A program made the position numbers and the translations under genes. This document shows positions 7,359 through 9,915 of a DNA stretch of 9,915 nucleotides, in pieces. The number at the start of each line of letters is the position of its first letter. Position 1 is the stretch's first letter. The stretch covers positions 1-9,915 of the forward strand of contig JAFQVE010000083.1 in the NCBI GenBank assembly GCA_017408185.1, read 5' to 3'. The stretch is from Oscillospiraceae bacterium (GTDB taxonomy: Bacteria > Bacillota_A > Clostridia > Oscillospirales > JAAYXM01). The notes below the pieces were generated by a model. That model was not told where the DNA came from, made no database searches, and saw only the letters and a list, made by a program, of their open reading frames with translations.

Positions 7359-8027
7359 ATGAATTCAATCAAAAAGTACATCGCGGAGTTTATCGGCACC
7401 TTTGTTCTCGTCCTTTTCGCTTGCGGAACGGCAGCAGTTGTCGGATGCTCTGCAAGCGCAGGAACAGGTTATCTTCTCACAGCACTGGCATTCGGCCTTG
7501 TAATTGTTGCTATGGCATATTCAATCGGCAATATTTCAGGATGCCACATTAACCCTGCAGTTTCAATCGCAATGCTTGTGAGCAAAAAGCTTTCCGCAAA
7601 GGATTTTGCCGGATATATTGTTGCTCAGTTCCTCGGTGCAATCGCAGGTGCAGCAGTTCTTTCTGCACTCGTAGGCGCAGATAGCGGACTTGGCGCAAAT
7701 GCTCTCTTCAATAACGATATTGCACTTTCGATCCTTGTTGAAATCATTCTCACCTTTGTATTCGTTATTGCTATCCTCGGTGTTACATCAAAGGAAAGCA
7801 ACGGAGCAGTAGCCGGTATCGTAATCGGTCTCACACTCACTCTTGTACATATTCTCGGCATCTCCTTCACAGGAACTTCCGTAAACCCTGCAAGAAGCTT
7901 TGGTCCGGCACTTTTAGTCGGCGGTGAGGCTCTCTCAAACGTATGGGTATTTATCGTAGCTCCCCTTATCGGCGGTGTTCTCGCCGCAGCAGTCTATGGC
8001 TTCCTTTCTTCGGGAAAGCAGGACTAA
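7359..8027 (+). CDS. aqpZ: Aquaporin (MIP family, AqpZ-like water channel)
   Basis: A 222-residue integral membrane protein, close in length to E. coli AqpZ (231), with the six-helix MIP pattern. Both NPA boxes are intact: GCHINPAVS (N65) and GTSVNPARSFGP (N176). By alignment from memory with AqpZ, the aromatic/arginine selectivity filter is F45, H164, T173 and R179, the set of water-selective aquaporins rather than glycerol facilitators (which have a Gly in place of His). It is therefore expected to pass water, and perhaps small uncharged solutes, through the cytoplasmic membrane. The start is fixed by AAGGAGG 7 nt before the ATG, and no other in-frame start is better placed. It is a single-gene transcript with its own promoter and a hairpin terminator. 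Nothing in its neighbours links it to an osmotic regulon. Confidence 0.93.
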   Translation: MNSIKKYIAEFIGTFVLVLFACGTAAVVGCSASAGTGYLLTALAFGLVIVAMAYSIGNISGCHINPAVSIAMLVSKKLSAKDFAGYIVAQFLGAIAGAAVLSALVGADSGLGANALFNNDIALSILVEIILTFVFVIAILGVTSKESNGAVAGIVIGLTLTLVHILGISFTGTSVNPARSFGPALLVGGEALSNVWVFIVAPLIGGVLAAAVYGFLSSGKQD

Positions 8028-8043
8028 AAGGTATAGAAATTTT

Positions 8044-8071
8044 AACGGGTGTGCAAAGCTGCACACCCGTT
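8044..8071. terminator. Bidirectional terminator between aqpZ and the convergent spore operon
   Basis: AACGGGTGTGC (8044-8054) pairs perfectly with GCACACCCGTT (8061-8071) around a 6-nt loop. It is followed on the plus strand by a T-rich tail (TTTT, then CT). On the minus strand it begins 3 nt after the TAG of the GerQ-like gene (8074-8076) and is followed by TTAAAATTT. It can serve both converging transcripts. Confidence 0.9.
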
Positions 8072-8073
8072 TT

Positions 8074-8394
8074 CTATGTTCTCGGAAGATTCGGCACTTC
8101 AGTGCTGTTGTAGATGGTGATAAATTTCAGTGCATATAAATCGCAGACAATATAGCGGTCGAGATTCGGCTGGTAAAGGGTGAGAAAATTCGTTCCCACC
8201 TTTGCGAGAATTCCGTCTCTTGTTTCAATCATCTGTGTGCCGATAAGAAATTCACAGCTTACATAATAGCCGATGCTTGTTTGAAGCTGTTCTCCAAGCA
8301 TCATTGTCTGAGTCTCTCCGAGCTCGCCAAGGCTGTCAAAATTGTTTCTTGCAGCATTTTGCGAGAAATTTGTGCGGCTTCGAAATGTATCCAT
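8074..8394 (-). CDS. GerQ-like spore coat/germination protein
   Basis: 106 residues. Residues about 34-95 (LGEQLQTSIGYYVSCEFLIG, then DGILAKVGTNFLTLYQP, then RYIVCDLYALKFITIY) follow the pattern of the Bacillus GerQ C-terminal domain: a short helix, G-x-x-x-x-V-x-x-x-F, a G-x-I/L-x-x-x-G-x-x-x-I/L strand pair, Y-x-V/L-x-x-x-x-L-x-x-I. In Bacillus, GerQ is a coat protein needed to localise the cortex-lytic enzyme CwlJ, and this gene lies directly downstream of a CwlJ-type gene. The N-terminus is short, rich in N, Q and S, and has no lysine before residue 65, unlike Bacillus GerQ whose N-terminal lysines are cross-linked. The ATG is preceded by AAAGGAGG overlapping the upstream stop, so translation is probably coupled. 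Similarity was judged by eye; a different small coat protein remains possible. Confidence 0.65.
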   Translation of the reverse strand: MDTFRSRTNFSQNAARNNFDSLGELGETQTMMLGEQLQTSIGYYVSCEFLIGTQMIETRDGILAKVGTNFLTLYQPNLDRYIVCDLYALKFITIYNSTEVPNLPRT

Positions 8395-8406
8395 AAAGAT
8401 CCTCCT

Positions 8407-8847
8407 TTAAGTTTCAGAATAGGCTTCTGTCGGATTGTAAAAGCAATGTTCTCCGACCCTTACAGTAAAGACTCCGGAACGTCCCGGGAAAAAATCTCTG
8501 CATTCGGAGGAGAAAGGGTTGTAAAACCACAGCGCCGTCCCGAGGTTGTAGAGTCTGTTTCCTGCAATTGCCCAATCGGCAATGTCATAATGTATCTGCT
8601 CAGGGTTCATATTATATATGTTCTGTGGATTGTATCTGTTGTTGAAATAATCTGTTGCACAGTCAAACTGACCCGGTTGAAAAACGATGTTTCGGAGATT
8701 CTGCTTTCCAACCCGTGCATATTCTCCGTCGGGAACATAAACTCTGTTCATTATAACACTTGCAACAGCCTGCATACCGGTATCACCCTCACCTCCGGCC
8801 TCGCATTGTATAAGCCTTGCAAGCAATTCTCTGTCGGAAAACGGCAT
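8407..8847 (-). CDS. cwlJ: CwlJ/SleB-type spore cortex-lytic hydrolase
   Basis: 146 residues from the preferred start (148 from the ATG at 8853). It is a single Hydrolase_2 (SleB/CwlJ) domain: LLARLIQCEAGGEGDTGMQAVASVIMNRV, QFDC, NPxxSxxCRDFFP-like, and VGEHCFYNP near the C-terminus. The first Glu of the CEAGGE stretch aligns with the catalytic Glu of SleB-type lytic enzymes. There is no signal peptide and no N-terminal peptidoglycan-binding domain, and the length matches CwlJ (about 142) rather than SleB (about 300). Known role: degradation of muramic-delta-lactam cortex peptidoglycan during germination, with synthesis in the mother cell and deposition at the coat/cortex. The downstream GerQ-like gene supports CwlJ over SleB. 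The ATG at 8847 is chosen because AAAGGAG lies 8 nt before it but only 2 nt before the ATG at 8853. Confidence 0.88.
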   Translation of the reverse strand: MPFSDRELLARLIQCEAGGEGDTGMQAVASVIMNRVYVPDGEYARVGKQNLRNIVFQPGQFDCATDYFNNRYNPQNIYNMNPEQIHYDIADWAIAGNRLYNLGTALWFYNPFSSECRDFFPGRSGVFTVRVGEHCFYNPTEAYSET

Positions 8848-8855
8848 ATTCATCG

Positions 8856-8862
8856 CTCCTTT
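8856..8862 (-). promoter_or_regulatory. Ribosome binding site deciding the cwlJ start
   Basis: The minus strand reads AAAGGAG-CG-ATG-AAT-ATG. The spacer is 2 nt to the first ATG (8853-8851), too short, and 8 nt to the second (8847-8845), near optimal. The protein therefore probably begins MPFSDREL rather than MNMPFSDREL. Confidence 0.7.
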
Positions 8863-8871
8863 ACATAATCA

Positions 8872-8905
8872 GTATATGACGAGTAAGAACAGCTATTTCA
8901 TATAC
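8872..8905. repeat. Inverted repeat upstream of the spore operon
   Basis: GTATATGA (8872-8879) and TCATATAC (8898-8905) are perfect 8-bp arms with an 18-nt spacer (centre-to-centre 26 bp), lying 25 to 58 nt upstream of the cwlJ start. The arms sit where promoter elements for the minus-strand operon are expected, so they may be an operator. In an AT-rich stretch one such pair can arise by chance. I found no convincing sigma-E or sigma-A promoter for this operon. Confidence 0.3.
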
Positions 8906-8970
8906 GCAAGTACAAAAAACAGAAAAATGCAAATTTTATTTCAAATTTACTATTGAGTATTGAGTGTGTT

Positions 8971-8999
8971 TTGTGGTAAAATATAGCTTGAGTTATAAT
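8971..8999 (+). promoter_or_regulatory. Sigma-A-type promoter of glnS
   Basis: TTGTGG (8971-8976) and a perfect TATAAT (8994-8999) are separated by 17 nt. The predicted start near 9006 leaves a leader of about 35 nt, too short for a T-box. The rest of the 8854-9040 gap holds only AT-rich sequence, a TATTGAG direct repeat (8951-8964) and the inverted repeat listed separately. Confidence 0.7.
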
Positions 9000-9040
9000 G
9001 TAATTTAAAACGACACTAAAAACGGAGGTTGTTTGACATA

Positions 9041-9915
9041 ATGGACGTAAATACAAACCCAACCAATTTTATCCATGAGGCTATAAATGAAGATATAGCC
9101 GAAAAGGGACTTACAAAAATCCACACCCGTTTTCCACCGGAGCCTAACGGTTATCTCCATATAGGAAGTGCAAAGGCTATCTGGATTTCTGCTGGAGTTG
9201 CCCAGAAATACAATGGACTTTTTAATCTTCGCTTTGATGATACAAACCCCGTCCGTGAAGATGACGAGTATGTCCGTTCAATCGAGGAAGACCTTCGTTG
9301 GCTCGGTGCAGAGCCTAACGGCGGTATTTTCTACGGCTCTGATTACTTTGATAAATGCTATGAATTTGCAGTCGAGCTTATAAAGCGTGGCAAGGCATAT
9401 GTCTGCGACCTTTCTGCTGATGAAATGCGTGAATACCGTGGCACACTCACAGAACCGGGAAAGAACAGCCCCTACCGTGACAGAAGCGTTGAGGAAAATC
9501 TCGACCTCTTTGAACGTATGAAGAATGGTGAATTCCCCGACGGAAGCCACACTCTCCGCGCAAAGATAGATATGGCATCACCCAATATGAATATGCGTGA
9601 TCCGGCAATTTATAGAATCCTTCATACCCATCATCACCGCCAGGGTGATAAGTGGTGCATCTATCCGCTTTATGACTATGCACATCCTATCCAGGATGCT
9701 CTTGAGGAAATAACCCATTCTCTCTGCTCAATCGAGTTTGAAAACCATCGCCCTCTTTATGATTGGGTTGTACGCGAAATCGGATTTGAGAATCCGCCGC
9801 GTCAGATTGAGTTCTCACGTCTTAACGTAACAAATACAGTTATGTCAAAGCGTTATCTCCGTCAGCTTGTTGAAGAAAAGTATGTCGATGGTTGGGATGA
9901 TCCCCGTATGCCAAC
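9041..9915 (+). CDS. glnS: Glutamine--tRNA ligase (GlnRS), 3' end outside the window
   Basis: 291 complete codons are visible and the frame is still open at the edge. The protein charges tRNA-Gln with glutamine in the cytoplasm (class I synthetase). Signatures: [13 protein letters not shown] (res 31-43, the HIGH-type motif with Ser in the last position), NLRFDDTNP (62-70), [24 protein letters not shown] type (131-154), [10 protein letters not shown] (172-181), [26 protein letters not shown] (204-229), [14 protein letters not shown] (258-271, the KMSKS-type motif) and GWDDPRMPT. The match to bacterial GlnRS is collinear. GlnRS-specific features separate it from Glu[18 protein letters not shown] and the THSLC block. 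The ATG at 9041 has GGAGG 12 nt upstream, a long but acceptable spacing; the only upstream in-frame start, TTG at 9029, touches the GGAGG and is unlikely. The anticodon-binding beta-barrels and any C-terminal YqeY extension are beyond the edge. Confidence 0.96.
   Translation, partial: MDVNTNPTNFIHEAINEDIAEKGLTKIHTRFPPEPNGYLHIGSAKAIWISAGVAQKYNGLFNLRFDDTNPVREDDEYVRSIEEDLRWLGAEPNGGIFYGSDYFDKCYEFAVELIKRGKAYVCDLSADEMREYRGTLTEPGKNSPYRDRSVEENLDLFERMKNGEFPDGSHTLRAKIDMASPNMNMRDPAIYRILHTHHHRQGDKWCIYPLYDYAHPIQDALEEITHSLCSIEFENHRPLYDWVVREIGFENPPRQIEFSRLNVTNTVMSKRYLRQLVEEKYVDGWDDPRMP

Noticed and set aside
8281..8868. 195-codon plus-strand open frame over the spore operon
   Set aside because: It is antisense to two genes with ribosome binding sites and family motifs. 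The translation has no recognisable features, and the frame crosses from one real gene into the other.
8871..8905. Sigma-E promoter for the cwlJ operon
   Set aside because: CATATACT is a partial -10 match, but the nearest -35-like element is about 20 nt away rather than about 14, and the resulting leader would barely contain the ribosome binding site.
9006..9040. T-box or other riboswitch upstream of glnS
   Set aside because: The leader from the predicted transcription start is only about 35 nt and has no specifier stem, T-box sequence or terminator hairpin.
9168..9383. Short plus-strand frame inside glnS
   Set aside because: The glnS frame covers it with continuous family similarity; this is an out-of-frame shadow.
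1..9915. CRISPR arrays, insertion sequences, phage genes, tRNA or rRNA genes
   Set aside because: No regularly spaced direct repeats, transposase or integrase motifs, CCA-ending cloverleaf or rRNA-like stretches were seen on either strand.

Overview
The window looks like a chromosomal segment of a spore-forming, SLH-bearing Bacillota, most likely an uncultured gut-type Clostridia (Oscillospirales-like). The grounds are a giant surface protein ending in three S-layer homology (SLH) domains, a CwlJ-type spore cortex hydrolase paired with a GerQ-like coat protein, strong AGGAGG-type ribosome binding sites with TTGnnn-17-TATAAT promoters, and moderate GC with gca/gga/ctt-rich codon use. The exact taxon is inference.

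Layout: (1) Positions 2-7225 (+) are the 3' part of one very large gene that runs off the left edge. About 2,407 residues are visible: two copies of a carbohydrate-binding-like module, each followed by three Ig-like (Big_2-type) domains, then a heparinase II/III-type lyase core with a four-cysteine zinc-knuckle insertion, a putative-Ig domain, a Thr/Pro then Gly-rich linker and three SLH domains. A hairpin terminator follows. (2) A clear sigma-A-type promoter drives a single aquaporin gene (7359-8027), which ends in a strong hairpin. (3) That hairpin is shared with a convergent two-gene minus-strand operon: a CwlJ-like cortex-lytic enzyme (8847 to 8407), then a GerQ-like small protein (8394 to 8074), 12 nt apart and probably translationally coupled. 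(4) A divergent AT-rich intergenic region of about 190 bp carries a good promoter for glnS, glutaminyl-tRNA synthetase (9041 onward), which is cut by the right edge after 291 codons.

The units appear functionally independent: surface polysaccharide breakdown or binding, water flux, spore germination and translation. There is no CRISPR array, transposase, phage gene or tRNA/rRNA. The points most worth a second look are the architecture and internal duplication of the giant lyase, a REP-like GC-rich palindrome that appears to have been inserted in frame in its SLH region, the apparent Asn-Phe pair where lyases of this fold often have Asn-His, and the compact CwlJ/GerQ-like pair lacking the N-terminal lysines known to be cross-linked in Bacillus GerQ.
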